39,697 nt of DNA from a virus: the IMG/VR virus record IMGVR_UViG_3300047476_001689, positions 1-39,697 of that record, one strand, 5' to 3'. The notes below the pieces were generated by a model that did no database searches, was not told the origin of the DNA, and was given only the letters and a program-made list of their open reading frames with translations. Of this stretch, positions 6,365 through 14,057 are shown in pieces (the stretch's first letter is position 1; each line of letters begins with the position of its first letter). The position numbers and the translations under genes were made by a program.

Positions 6365-6873
6365 AACATCAACTTAAAACATTCGACGGAAAACTTTTAT
6401 TACAGATGACAATAACTCAAAATGGTGTGGAGTTATATACCACTAATGAAATGTCCTCATTTAAGAAAAAATTGTCTGACCATAGTAAAGAACATGGGGG
6501 CCAATTTGATAAAGATATATCCACTTTAGATAATGTTAAACAAGAATGTTTAAAAACTGGTGTTGATATTAATTTGATTATTAAGAATAAATTTAATAAT
6601 GTTAGTAATACTTGGGGATTGACTTATAATCAAATTGAGAATGATTGGAACGACCCACAACTATCAGATGGTGATATGCCAATCAGACAACAGAACGCAC
6701 TTAAAAACACATTTCCTGACTTAGAAATTCAAAAGGAGGTTGAACCACAAACACTACTTGAAGAACTAAACGACTATTTGAGGTTATTAGCTGACATGGA
6801 TAATATTGGTATTAGAAGAAAACTTTTTCTTCTTGAGGGGTACATGAATAAAGTTATAATTCAATTAAAATAA
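6361..6873 (+). CDS. Hypothetical protein coupled to the ATP-grasp gene
   Basis: A 170-residue, mostly hydrophilic protein with no recognised family. The start codon overlaps the ATP-grasp stop by 4 nt, and the gene ends 5 nt before the 2H phosphoesterase gene, so it belongs to a tight operon. The C-terminal 45 residues are predicted helical (LLEELNDYLRLLADMDN...). It might act with the ATP-grasp protein as substrate or partner, but only the gene order suggests this. Confidence 0.65.
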   Translation: MKHQLKTFDGKLLLQMTITQNGVELYTTNEMSSFKKKLSDHSKEHGGQFDKDISTLDNVKQECLKTGVDINLIIKNKFNNVSNTWGLTYNQIENDWNDPQLSDGDMPIRQQNALKNTFPDLEIQKEVEPQTLLEELNDYLRLLADMDNIGIRRKLFLLEGYMNKVIIQLK

Positions 6874-6878
6874 ATAAA

Positions 6879-7385
6879 ATGAGCGAAAAACAAACGTATG
6901 ATTATGGATGTGTGATGTTGTATTTTGATTTTCCTGAAATCAAAAACCTACATTCATTAATCGATGAAGAAGATATCTACACCGAAGATGGTGATAGAAG
7001 TTTTGGTTTAGAAGATGAACCACACACCACATTACTTTATGGGTTACATGATGATGTAACAGAAGAAGATGTTAGAGATACTATTAGTGGTTTTGATTAT
7101 GGGACTTGTAGAATCACAAATCCATCTTTATTTGAAAATGAAAACTACGATGTTTTAAAATTTGACGCGAGTGGACCGAACCTACATGAAACAAATTTTG
7201 AACTAAAAAATTACCCACACACGACATCTTTTCCTAACTACCATCCACATTTAACTATAGGTTATTTAAAACCAGGTATGGGTAAAAAATACGCAAATAA
7301 ACTAAAGGGGTTACAATTTAAATTGGACCCAACCCACGTTGTATATTCTATGGCAAATGGGGACCAAAAAAATATTGAAATATGA
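6879..7385 (+). CDS. 2H phosphoesterase-family protein
   Basis: A 168-residue protein with the two H-x-T/S motifs of the 2H phosphoesterase superfamily: H49-T-T51 in EPHTTLLYG and H124-L-T126 in YHPHLTIGYL. Known 2H enzymes open 2',3'-cyclic phosphates at RNA ends (LigT/CPDase) or, in T4 Acb1, cut cyclic oligonucleotide signals to defeat CBASS. Both roles fit a phage, and the sequence does not choose between them. The next gene, a P-loop kinase-like protein, overlaps by 4 nt; a kinase beside a cyclic phosphodiesterase resembles RNA end-healing modules. Both motifs are complete, so it should be active. Confidence 0.8.
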   Translation: MSEKQTYDYGCVMLYFDFPEIKNLHSLIDEEDIYTEDGDRSFGLEDEPHTTLLYGLHDDVTEEDVRDTISGFDYGTCRITNPSLFENENYDVLKFDASGPNLHETNFELKNYPHTTSFPNYHPHLTIGYLKPGMGKKYANKLKGLQFKLDPTHVVYSMANGDQKNIEI

Positions 7386-7804
7386 AAACAAAAGTATATT
7401 CAGCATTCCCTGGTGTAGGGAAAACAACTTATTTTAACACTACAGATAAAAACGTATTGGATAGCGATAGCTCAAAATTTGATAAGAAGAATTTCCCTGC
7501 AAACTATATCGAACACATTGAGAGAAATATCCAAGACCCAAAGGTAGATAAGATTCTTGTATCATCACATAAGGATGTTAGGGATGCACTTGTTAAACGA
7601 GGGATACCTTATGTATTGGTTTACCCAAATAGGGACATCAAGGACGAATATATCCAAAGATATAAAGACAGAGGTAATAACGATGCGTTTGTTGACTTAT
7701 TGGATAAAAATTGGGATAACTGGATGGACGAAATGGATAACCAAGAAGGTTGTTATAAAGTAAAACTTAACTCAGGACAATACCTGACAGATGTAACCGA
7801 TTAA
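7382..7804 (+). CDS. P-loop nucleotide kinase-like protein
   Basis: A 140-residue protein starting with a beta strand and the P-loop AFPGVGKTT (residues 8-16); Ala8 replaces the usual first Gly of Walker A. D28-S-D near the first helix and the VLVYPNRD strand at 78-85 fit a small nucleoside or polynucleotide kinase fold. It overlaps the 2H phosphoesterase gene by 4 nt (ATGA), implying coupled translation. A role in RNA end repair is inferred from this pairing; a nucleotide salvage kinase is an alternative. Confidence 0.75.
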   Translation: MKTKVYSAFPGVGKTTYFNTTDKNVLDSDSSKFDKKNFPANYIEHIERNIQDPKVDKILVSSHKDVRDALVKRGIPYVLVYPNRDIKDEYIQRYKDRGNNDAFVDLLDKNWDNWMDEMDNQEGCYKVKLNSGQYLTDVTD

Positions 7805-7805
7805 T

Positions 7806-7889
7806 ATGAAAAAGATATTCAAATTTTTAGGTTGGTTAGAACAACAAAGAATAAACGCGATGTCACAATCGGGTAGAGGATGGTCATAA
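7806..7889 (+). CDS. 27-residue small ORF
   Basis: ATG at 7806 encodes MKKIFKFLGWLEQQRINAMS and a short Gly/Ser-rich tail, stopping at 7889. It starts 1 nt after the preceding stop codon and is followed 10 nt later by another gene, so it sits in the operon like a real gene. The N-terminus is an amphipathic basic helix. No function is recognised. Confidence 0.45.
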   Translation: MKKIFKFLGWLEQQRINAMSQSGRGWS

Positions 7890-7899
7890 ATAAAATAAT

Positions 7900-8094
7900 A
7901 TGAAAAAAGAGATATACGTAAGATTTGCAAATGATGGGACATACTATAATAAGATTAAAGTTAGTCTCGATAAAATAAAAAACCCAAAAGTTTATAATGA
8001 TGAGGTTTTTTGTACTATAGATGGTATTACAGTTGCCATGAAAAGAAGTGATTGGGATGAATTACAAAATAATAAGGTGTTAGAAAACAATTAA
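7900..8094 (+). CDS. Small hypothetical protein
   Basis: A 64-residue protein beginning MKKEIYVRFANDGTYYNKIK, with strands typical of a small beta-rich domain. No family recognised. It lies in the same-direction operon between the 27-residue ORF and the AAA+ ATPase, with an A-rich leader before its ATG. Confidence 0.6.
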   Translation: MKKEIYVRFANDGTYYNKIKVSLDKIKNPKVYNDEVFCTIDGITVAMKRSDWDELQNNKVLENN

Positions 8095-8105
8095 AAAAAA
8101 ATATT

Positions 8106-9086
8106 ATGGAAAATTACGAAATTGCGGAAGAAGAACCAATGAGTCTACGAGATACTATTGAGAAGCTAAAAGTTGAGAGAGATATTACGGAAGACGATGA
8201 AAATACTCAAAAAGATATAGATGTTCCTTGTTGTTGGAGTAATTTAAAAAATGATGAATATGCACCTGCGTATGTTACAGTACCTAAAGTTCCTGCGGGT
8301 GTCTATGAGATTGGTTGGAATGGTTCATTACAAACACACACCCTTAAAAAACAACCATTTAAAACCGATGAATTATATCATTTACCATCATATGAAATTA
8401 CAGACATATTAAAGGATATTGATAACTTTTGGAGTAGAGCTGACGTGTACAAAAAATATAATTTTGTACATAAACGTGGTATTCTAATGTACGGTGAGCC
8501 AGGATGTGGTAAATCAGGTATTATCCAATTGATTTCCCAACAACTTATCGAAAAAGATGGTATTGTTTTAAATGTTAAAGATGAAGAAGATGTTGATAGA
8601 TTTACTTCATTTATTGCAACATTTAGAAAAGTTGAACCTAATCGACCTTTAGTAGTGTTATTGGAAGATATTGATTCACTGGCAGGTGAAAATAGATACC
8701 AAACGGCAAGATTACTTAATATTCTTGATGGGGTTAAACAAATTGAAGGTGTAGTTTATATTGCAACAACGAACTACCCTGAAAAATTACAAGAAAGAAT
8801 TACAAACAGACCTTCACGTTTTGATAGACGATATAAAGTCGAATTACCTAATGATGATATTAGACGAGCTTACATAAATCATAAATTAAATGAGGAAGAT
8901 TTAACTAATATTAATATAGAGGAATGGGTAAAAAAGACTGAAGGAATGTCATTATCACATCTAAAAGAAGTAGTAATTTCTGTAATAGTAATGGGTAGAA
9001 GTTTTGAAGAAACTATGGAGAATCTTGAAGGATTGAAAAAAACACCAACAATTAAAGGTTCAGGTAAAATGGGGTTTGGTAATTAA
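8106..9086 (+). CDS. AAA+ ATPase (BCS1/FtsH-like AAA domain)
   Basis: A 326-residue protein. The first 120 residues are an acidic N-terminal region with a short beta domain. The AAA module follows: Walker A GEPGCGKS (130-137), Walker B VVLLEDID (183-190, with E187-D188), sensor-1 ATTNYPE (N223) and arginine fingers in NRPSRFDRR (about 234-242), then a C-terminal lid. This is the classic AAA clade (Bcs1, katanin, FtsH), working as a hexameric remodeller of proteins. No protease or membrane segment is present, so it is a stand-alone unfoldase or chaperone whose client is unknown. Its stop codon overlaps the end of the convergent gene by 4 nt. Confidence 0.9.
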   Translation: MENYEIAEEEPMSLRDTIEKLKVERDITEDDENTQKDIDVPCCWSNLKNDEYAPAYVTVPKVPAGVYEIGWNGSLQTHTLKKQPFKTDELYHLPSYEITDILKDIDNFWSRADVYKKYNFVHKRGILMYGEPGCGKSGIIQLISQQLIEKDGIVLNVKDEEDVDRFTSFIATFRKVEPNRPLVVLLEDIDSLAGENRYQTARLLNILDGVKQIEGVVYIATTNYPEKLQERITNRPSRFDRRYKVELPNDDIRRAYINHKLNEEDLTNINIEEWVKKTEGMSLSHLKEVVISVIVMGRSFEETMENLEGLKKTPTIKGSGKMGFGN

Positions 9087-9919
9087 GCCAACCCCGACTC
9101 TTTATCTATCATATTATTAACTTTCTGAGTACCTTTAGCCCAAGCTCCACCTAAACTTGCAGTTCTACTATCTTTAGCGATTTGTACTAATTCTTTGATG
9201 GATTTACCTTGACTTACACCATCATCAAGTTTCTTTGCGAATTTTTTAAAGAAACCAGGACCATTCCAAGTAGCATAAGACATATGTAAAATTAATCCTT
9301 TATTACTTTCTATTTTTTTCTTAGTTTCAGGATTTTTAACGAAAGAATTCATATTTTTTTCATAAAGACTTTTCATAATTTTTGCCGCCAAGTCTTTCAA
9401 CTTATTCTCAAGGTCACCACCTTTATAACCCCATTTCCATTTTTTACAGAATTCGGACATACCCAATTTCTTTTTTTCTGAATCAATTATTCTAAAAAAT
9501 TCTTTACCATCACTACTTATATTTTCAATATTACCCGCTTTTCTATCCAGACCAAACATAGTTTCACCTGAGTTATTAAACATTGCGGAATGAGGATGAT
9601 TTTTACATTCCCAATAGTTCCAATAACCACCCTCAAAATTATCAATTACTTTTTTAGTGATTGTCATAAAATCATCAGAACCTGAAGTATTAACACCTTC
9701 TTTGTCATCAGATTTTTCAGTGGATTTATCGGTTGAGTCTGATTTTTTTTCACTCGAACTATCGTCTTTTGATGATTGTGGTTTTGATGGGTCAAACATT
9801 GATTTTAATTTATTGAGAAACGCATCAGTATCCATACCCATGATTTTGTTTTCGTCTAAGGTGTATAGTTCTTTTATTCTTTTTTTTTCAGTTTCTGAAA
9901 TTAATATTTTTTTAGTCAT
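9083..9919 (-). CDS. Lysozyme-like muralytic protein with capsid-tag-like N-terminus
   Basis: A 278-residue protein in three parts. Residues 1-25 form an amphipathic tag with L-D-E at 21-23 followed by Asn, matching the prohead-protease consensus. Residues 45-85 are a Ser/Asp/Lys-rich linker. Residues 86-278 resemble the GH108-like (ZliS) lysozyme fold: FEGGYW with Glu96 as the likely catalytic acid, SGETMFGLDR at 117-126 and a C-terminal helix pair with HMSYATWNGPG. It probably cuts peptidoglycan. The tag suggests packaging in the virion, for delivery at entry, as opposed to free endolysin use. The enzyme family assignment is from motif memory and is moderate. Confidence 0.65.
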   Translation of the reverse strand: MTKKILISETEKKRIKELYTLDENKIMGMDTDAFLNKLKSMFDPSKPQSSKDDSSSEKKSDSTDKSTEKSDDKEGVNTSGSDDFMTITKKVIDNFEGGYWNYWECKNHPHSAMFNNSGETMFGLDRKAGNIENISSDGKEFFRIIDSEKKKLGMSEFCKKWKWGYKGGDLENKLKDLAAKIMKSLYEKNMNSFVKNPETKKKIESNKGLILHMSYATWNGPGFFKKFAKKLDDGVSQGKSIKELVQIAKDSRTASLGGAWAKGTQKVNNMIDKESGLA

Positions 9920-9942
9920 GAAATAATGATTATACTACTAAC

Positions 9943-9954
9943 ATAAATATTTAT
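9943..9954. promoter_or_regulatory. Palindromic bidirectional phage-type promoter ATAAATATTTAT
   Basis: The 12-bp palindrome holds overlapping TATTTAT elements on both strands. Minus: 9943-9949, with a 23-nt leader to the ATG at 9919. Plus: 9948-9954, with 7 nt to the ATG at 9962. It lies between two divergent genes. Confidence 0.5.
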
Positions 9955-9961
9955 TGAATAT

Positions 9962-10351
9962 ATGAAAGTCAAAATAGTACATAATAATTCAGGAATCGGA
10001 AAAGATAATTACGAATTTTATAATAAATTTTTAAAATTTTTGCAAACACAGTTTCCACTTAAAAATGACATAACTGTTTATTTTTTAGGTCATAGAAAAG
10101 GAGGGATGACAACTGGTAGTAGAAATGATAAAAGTGAATTGAAGGTTCTTTGTAAGAATAGAATGACTAGGGATATTCTTAGAACATTGGCACATGAATG
10201 GGTACACGAACATCAATTGAACGTTTTAAAACGGGAACACGGTCCTGACATTGGTGGTAAAAATGAAGACGAAGCAAACGCTTATGCTGGACAACTAATG
10301 AAAAAATTTGAAAAAAAATATCCTAAAGAAGAGGATAAAATGTACGATTAA
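9962..10351 (+). CDS. Small putative zinc metallopeptidase
   Basis: A 129-residue single-domain protein. H78-E79-W-V-H82 is a HExxH zinc motif inside a helix preceded by TRDILRTLA. About 20 residues later GKNEDEANAYAGQLM offers a glutamate third ligand (E102 or E104), the gluzincin-like pattern of small SprT-like or ImmA-like peptidases. No capsid tag is visible, so it may act in the cytoplasm. It is divergent from the lysozyme-like gene and its end overlaps the convergent lytic transglycosylase gene by 4 nt. Substrate unknown. Confidence 0.75.
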   Translation: MKVKIVHNNSGIGKDNYEFYNKFLKFLQTQFPLKNDITVYFLGHRKGGMTTGSRNDKSELKVLCKNRMTRDILRTLAHEWVHEHQLNVLKREHGPDIGGKNEDEANAYAGQLMKKFEKKYPKEEDKMYD

Positions 10352-10896
10352 TTGATATAAACCCAATTTTTTTGATAATCTAAATTACTTGTACAGAATT
10401 TTGCATATCCATTAACAATGGGTCTACCTGTATTATAACAACCACATACTACCGACCAATCACCATATTTCTTAAATAGTTTTTCCAATAACATGGCACT
10501 TGTCCTAATATTGAATTCTATATTATTTCGTAATCTTTCGACGGAAACAGGGGATTTATGGATTAATCTTGCAGTTGACGGCATTACTTGCATTGGTCCC
10601 TGAGCCCCCACACAAGAAATTTTAGATGGGTTATACCTCCAATCAAAAGGACCTCGATAAGTAGTCTCAAGATAGGCTATATTGTAAATTATGTATTTAG
10701 GTATATTATATTCCGAAGAATACTTTTCAAGGTTATCATACATAACCAACGATGACGATTTAATAATTTCACCGCCTTTATTTTCTAAAATAATGCTGGT
10801 ATTTTCTGTAGTTGGAGTTGAGGGTTCCATACTACAGAAAATAACCAAAGAACTTAATACAGATAATGATATTATCAAAACTTGTCTTAATTCCAT
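10348..10896 (-). CDS. Membrane-anchored lytic transglycosylase (SLT, GH23-like)
   Basis: A 182-residue protein. An N-terminal hydrophobic segment (about 5-21) ends in Cys21 and acts as a signal anchor or lipoprotein signal. The SLT domain starts near residue 58. Glu77 in AYLETTY is the likely catalytic acid; GAQGPMQVMPSTAR (97-110) is the family signature, and a final GCYNTGR motif matches the AYNxG element. The enzyme cleaves the MurNAc-GlcNAc bond of peptidoglycan. It is followed 14 nt upstream on the same strand by a small membrane protein gene, and a lysozyme-like gene is nearby, so this is a cell-wall cluster for entry or lysis. Confidence 0.9.
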   Translation of the reverse strand: MELRQVLIISLSVLSSLVIFCSMEPSTPTTENTSIILENKGGEIIKSSSLVMYDNLEKYSSEYNIPKYIIYNIAYLETTYRGPFDWRYNPSKISCVGAQGPMQVMPSTARLIHKSPVSVERLRNNIEFNIRTSAMLLEKLFKKYGDWSVVCGCYNTGRPIVNGYAKFCTSNLDYQKNWVYIN

Positions 10897-10910
10897 AACA
10901 TTAATATTAT

Positions 10911-11219
10911 TTATTGTGTGACATTAGTATGTTGACCCCAAACGTTTTTTGCGTATAACGAGAAAATAGTTTTCCCGATTGAATCTTCGTAAATGGTGTA
11001 ATCACCTGTCTTAAGATTAATCATGATTAGGTTACTGTTTTGGTCAATTGCCAAATTAACTTCATCTTTTTTAATGTTCTCCACATTAGTTGAGCAGTCA
11101 GTTGGGGTCGTATTTACCGTTTTGTAGTAATACCCAACAACAAACGAGGATAAACAGGCAAGGACAATTACTAAATAAATTGATGTTTTTTTTGCGATAA
11201 TTTTAATTTTTTCCTTCAT
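10911..11219 (-). CDS. Small single-pass membrane protein
   Basis: A 102-residue protein with a basic N-terminus, one membrane helix at about 14-31 (IYLVIVLACLSSFVVGYYY) and a hydrophilic outside domain with one Cys. It is transcribed with the downstream lytic transglycosylase (14-nt gap), so it may serve lysis, for example as a spanin- or antiholin-like partner, but no family motif supports this. A TACCTTTG element lies 23 nt upstream of the ATG with an A-rich leader. Confidence 0.6.
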   Translation of the reverse strand: MKEKIKIIAKKTSIYLVIVLACLSSFVVGYYYKTVNTTPTDCSTNVENIKKDEVNLAIDQNSNLIMINLKTGDYTIYEDSIGKTIFSLYAKNVWGQHTNVTQ

Positions 11220-11242
11220 ATTTTATTTTTTTAATGTTTATA

Positions 11243-11250
11243 CAAAGGTA
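11243..11250 (-). promoter_or_regulatory. Host-type promoter -7 element TACCTTTG
   Basis: Minus-strand TACCTTTG fits TAnnTTTG. A 23-nt A-rich leader lies before the ATG at 11219. It probably drives the membrane protein and lytic transglycosylase pair. Confidence 0.55.
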
Positions 11251-11274
11251 AAGTAAAAAAATTAAAATATCAAA

Positions 11275-11700
11275 TTAAGATATCGATACTACCTCTAAAT
11301 CAAAAATAAGTTTCTTACCTGCTAATGGGTGATTAGCATCTATTTTAACCTCTTCTTCATTAACCTCAAGAACTTTAACTGTTATTGGACCCATAGGGCT
11401 AAAACCTTGTAAAGTATCCCCAACCGACACTCCTTCAGGCATTTGTGTTTTAGGAACGAATGATACCATTTCTTCCATATAATCTCCGTAAGCCTCTGAA
11501 GGTTCAATCTCAATTGTTTTTTTCTCACCAACACCCATCTCAATTAGACCATCTTCAAAACCTTTAATCAAAGTTCCTTCACCTAATTTAGTCTCTAAAG
11601 GATTTCTACCCTCAGTTAATGACGAGTCAAATACTGACCCATCTTCTAATCTACCAGTGTAATTAACACTAACAGTACTACCATGTTCAACTTTTTTCAT
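11275..11700 (-). CDS. slyD: FKBP-type peptidyl-prolyl isomerase, SlyD-like
   Basis: A 141-residue protein with the FKBP core: VNYTGRLEDGSVFDSS, the ligand-pocket segment LIKGFEDGLIEMGVGEKK, then the insert-in-flap region (about 70-115) typical of SlyD, and the closing strand DANHPLAGKKLIFDLEV. SlyD proteins catalyse prolyl isomerisation and act as folding chaperones. The His/Cys-rich metal-binding tail of E. coli SlyD is missing. A PPIase is not a standard phage gene; with DnaK at 16078 it suggests that the phage supplies folding helpers for its own proteins. Confidence 0.93.
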   Translation of the reverse strand: MKKVEHGSTVSVNYTGRLEDGSVFDSSLTEGRNPLETKLGEGTLIKGFEDGLIEMGVGEKKTIEIEPSEAYGDYMEEMVSFVPKTQMPEGVSVGDTLQGFSPMGPITVKVLEVNEEEVKIDANHPLAGKKLIFDLEVVSIS

Positions 11701-11734
11701 ATTATAAATTTTTATTCAAAATAATAGGGGTTTT

Positions 11735-12007
11735 TTATAGGATATCAACAGAGGAGATTAAAGTTATTTTATTTTTACCCATACCTGTGTATTTCCAAGA
11801 CTCGTCGATTAAAAATCGTAACCCATCTATATCAATATCTGAATATGAATTAACGTCACTAATCTTTAAAGTACAATCGATTGAAAAATTTTTATTATTT
11901 GTACAATATCTGAAATCATTAATTTCAACTATACTACCTTTACCATATAATAACTCCAATTCTTTTTGGAAAACACTGTTGAGTAATACCATTAAACAAT
12001 TTCTCAT
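11735..12007 (-). CDS. Small hypothetical protein under a phage-type promoter
   Basis: A 90-residue protein with no recognised family. The N-terminal 25 residues are an amphipathic helix and the rest is a beta-rich region. TATTTAT lies exactly 4 nt before the ATG, as for the tagged late genes, which supports this strand over an overlapping plus-strand frame. There is no clear (L/I)-x-E tag. Confidence 0.6.
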   Translation of the reverse strand: MRNCLMVLLNSVFQKELELLYGKGSIVEINDFRYCTNNKNFSIDCTLKISDVNSYSDIDIDGLRFLIDESWKYTGMGKNKITLISSVDIL

Positions 12008-12011
12008 TAAG

Positions 12012-12018
12012 ATAAATA
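12012..12018 (-). promoter_or_regulatory. Phage-type promoter element TATTTAT, 4 nt before ATG
   Basis: Minus-strand TATTTAT then CTTA then the ATG at 12007: the same geometry as at 761, 14663 and other sites. Confidence 0.6.
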
Positions 12019-12078
12019 TAACACTAAATCCTCTATTGAAAATAGGTTTTAAGTTTAGTATATTTAAATAAAAAGATT

Positions 12079-12294
12079 ATGGTTACAAACATTTTATTAA
12101 GTATACTCATTGTACTTTTAGGAGGAATTATTACCTTAGTAACAATTTGGTGGTTTAAATACGGGAAAAAGTTATATAATACCGTAAATAAAATTTCTAA
12201 AATAGCGAATACTCAAACATCAGGTAAACCTAAATTAGACATCACACAATTAATGAATGAAGTTAATAAATTAAATAACATTTTTAAAAAGTAA
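12079..12294 (+). CDS. Small N-terminal membrane-anchor protein
   Basis: A 71-residue protein with one strong membrane helix (about 4-27, LLSILIVLLGGIITLVTIWWF) followed by a basic, helical tail. No family recognised. The next gene starts 4 nt after its stop codon, so the two form an operon. Confidence 0.65.
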   Translation: MVTNILLSILIVLLGGIITLVTIWWFKYGKKLYNTVNKISKIANTQTSGKPKLDITQLMNEVNKLNNIFKK

Positions 12295-12298
12295 AAAA

Positions 12299-12535
12299 AT
12301 GGACATGATTGGTATTCAGAAAGAGTTCAATTGGGTAATTAAAGTACTTGAATCTTGTGTTAATTTTACTCAATTAAATTCTGCGATTAGATTGTTTGAA
12401 AATTTTTTAAATAAATGGGAGAGAGACTTGTCTAATGATATGGTATTTAAATTAATCAACACTTTTAATAAATTAACATTAGCACATAAAACTAAAATTA
12501 AAAAAAAATTACTCCAGGAGTTTAATTACAATTGA
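12299..12535 (+). CDS. Small hypothetical helical protein
   Basis: A 78-residue Lys/Asn-rich helical protein starting 4 nt after the membrane-anchor gene. It ends in a short basic region. No family recognised; operon context only. Confidence 0.6.
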   Translation: MDMIGIQKEFNWVIKVLESCVNFTQLNSAIRLFENFLNKWERDLSNDMVFKLINTFNKLTLAHKTKIKKKLLQEFNYN

Positions 12536-12607
12536 TTTTTTTTATTTTTCACTATATTTATATAACACTATCACTCTCATCAGAGAGCCACTATATATAA
12601 TAAAAAA

Positions 12608-12639
12608 AAGACCTGTTAAAATTTGACAGGTCTTTTTTT
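12608..12639 (+). terminator. Intrinsic terminator
   Basis: AAGACCTGT (12608-12616) pairs with ACAGGTCTT (12626-12634) and a T-tract follows. It separates the 12079-12535 operon from the next promoter. The palindrome carries flanking A and T runs, so it may work in both directions. Confidence 0.85.
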
Positions 12640-12645
12640 ATTTGT

Positions 12646-12653
12646 TATATTTG
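12646..12653 (+). promoter_or_regulatory. Host-type promoter TATATTTG, 4 nt before ATG
   Basis: TATATTTG is followed by TACT and the ATG at 12658. The transcription start would be at or next to the start codon, so the mRNA is probably leaderless. Confidence 0.65.
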
Positions 12654-12657
12654 TACT

Positions 12658-13257
12658 ATGAAAATAGAATTTGCTGATACGTTCTCAAAAAGTCTCAAAA
12701 AAATGGCAATTAAAAATACTTGGTGGTATAAGACTTACAAAGTTTTTAGATATGACATTTGGAGATTTTTAGGTAATGTTTGGAGATTTAAACGAGGTTT
12801 ATGGAATCATTATTGGTGGGACCATCACGGTATGCTAATGTTTACTGAAGATGCGCTCATTCATATGTCTAAAAGAATAGAAAAGGACGGCATTGAGGTT
12901 GATGAATCACGTCTTAAAAAAGTGGTGGCAATGAAACGAGCAATTCAGTTGATTCAAAACTACAATAACGATTCATATATTGAAATGGCGGAATCTGAAC
13001 TCGGGGAAATAATTCATTACCCATGGGAATTTGAGGGTGTTGAAGGTAAAAATGGGGTTTCTCGTTTAGTTGACAAAGAGACTGATAAAGAAAAAGAACA
13101 CAACAGTAAAGTATTTAAGAGAGCCCGTGAAATTGAAGAGTCTGAGTGGGTGGAGTTATACGAAATATTAAAAGGACAGGACTACTCAAAATTTAATAAA
13201 GAGGAGGATTGGTATAAACAATTTGACGGAAGCGGTATGAGAGGTTGGTGGGATTAA
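12658..13257 (+). CDS. Trp-rich hypothetical protein
   Basis: A 199-residue protein. The N-terminal 60 residues are unusually rich in Trp, Tyr, Arg and His (NTWWYKTYK, VWRFKRGLWNHYWWDHHG). The middle is helical, and the C-terminus is acidic and ends in GWWD. No family is assigned. A host-type promoter lies 4 nt before the ATG, which points to early leaderless expression. It is followed by a promoter for the next small operon. Confidence 0.65.
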   Translation: MKIEFADTFSKSLKKMAIKNTWWYKTYKVFRYDIWRFLGNVWRFKRGLWNHYWWDHHGMLMFTEDALIHMSKRIEKDGIEVDESRLKKVVAMKRAIQLIQNYNNDSYIEMAESELGEIIHYPWEFEGVEGKNGVSRLVDKETDKEKEHNSKVFKRAREIEESEWVELYEILKGQDYSKFNKEEDWYKQFDGSGMRGWWD

Positions 13258-13268
13258 AAAAATAATAT

Positions 13269-13276
13269 TATATTTG
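13269..13276 (+). promoter_or_regulatory. Host-type promoter -7 element TATATTTG
   Basis: TATATTTG is 7 nt upstream of the ATG at 13284. It should transcribe the micro membrane protein, the phosphoesterase and the small gene that follows. Confidence 0.55.
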
Positions 13277-13283
13277 TAAAAAA

Positions 13284-13367
13284 ATGAAAGTAAAATTTGA
13301 CACAGGGTTTGCATTAGCATTGTTATACTTTGCTATTATAACTCTAATCGCAATCTTAGTAGCATGA
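13284..13367 (+). CDS. 27-residue membrane microprotein
   Basis: ATG at 13284 encodes MKVKFDTGFALALLYFAIIT and a hydrophobic end, one membrane helix spanning nearly the whole peptide. The stop overlaps the start of the metallophosphoesterase gene (ATGA), so the two are translationally coupled. A promoter lies just upstream. Function unknown. Confidence 0.6.
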   Translation: MKVKFDTGFALALLYFAIITLIAILVA

Positions 13368-14056
13368 AAATAACATTAATTTCAGATACACATAATAAAC
13401 ACAAACACATAACTGGTGATTTGAAGGGTGGTGATTTATTATTACATGGTGGTGATTTAACTTCCATGGGGTATGAGCACGAAATTCGTGAATTTGCTAA
13501 ATGGTATGATAGTTTGAGTAATTATGACCATAAATTATTCATTGCGGGTAATCACGATTGGGGGTTTCAAAATAACTCAGATAAAGTAAAAGAGATTGTC
13601 GATTTCTATGAAAATATAACATATCTCCAAGACCAATTACATACAGTACAAGATGATAATGGAACTGAAGTTAAAATTTGGGGAAGTCCTTGGCAACCTG
13701 AATTTTATAATTGGGCATTTAACTTACCACGAAATGGTGAAGAACTTAAATCCGTATGGAACATGATTCCTGAGGGGGTTGATATTCTAATTACTCATGG
13801 TCCCGCATGGGGGTTTGTTGATGATGTTGAAGGTCGTCGTGGTCAACACTTGGGTTGTGAATTATTGTCAGAACGAATCAAACAAATAAAACCAAAGATT
13901 CATATCTGTGGTCATATTCACACAGGTCACGGTCATTATTTTGATGGACATACTCATTATTTTAATGCCTCAGTATTAAATGAACGATATCTTTACTCTC
14001 ATACACCATGGAGTATTGATTGGAACCCAATTACTAATGAAATAACTTTTTTATAA
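13364..14056 (+). CDS. Calcineurin-like metallophosphoesterase
   Basis: A 230-residue protein with the full two-metal phosphoesterase motif set: D8-T-H10 (ISDTH), GGD31, GNHD (62-65), ITHGP near 140 and GHIHTGHGH near 183-190. The family hydrolyses phosphomono- or diesters, including cyclic nucleotides and nucleic-acid ends; the substrate here is not clear. Small stand-alone members of this size are close to YfcE/MPPED-like phosphodiesterases. Translation is coupled to the preceding 27-residue membrane peptide and the next gene starts 1 nt after its stop. Confidence 0.93.
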   Translation: MKITLISDTHNKHKHITGDLKGGDLLLHGGDLTSMGYEHEIREFAKWYDSLSNYDHKLFIAGNHDWGFQNNSDKVKEIVDFYENITYLQDQLHTVQDDNGTEVKIWGSPWQPEFYNWAFNLPRNGEELKSVWNMIPEGVDILITHGPAWGFVDDVEGRRGQHLGCELLSERIKQIKPKIHICGHIHTGHGHYFDGHTHYFNASVLNERYLYSHTPWSIDWNPITNEITFL

Positions 14057-14057
14057 T

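Noticed and set aside
11787-12071. A 94-residue plus-strand ORF
   Set aside because: It overlaps the 11735-12007 minus-strand gene, which has a TATTTAT promoter 4 nt before its ATG; the plus frame has no such support.
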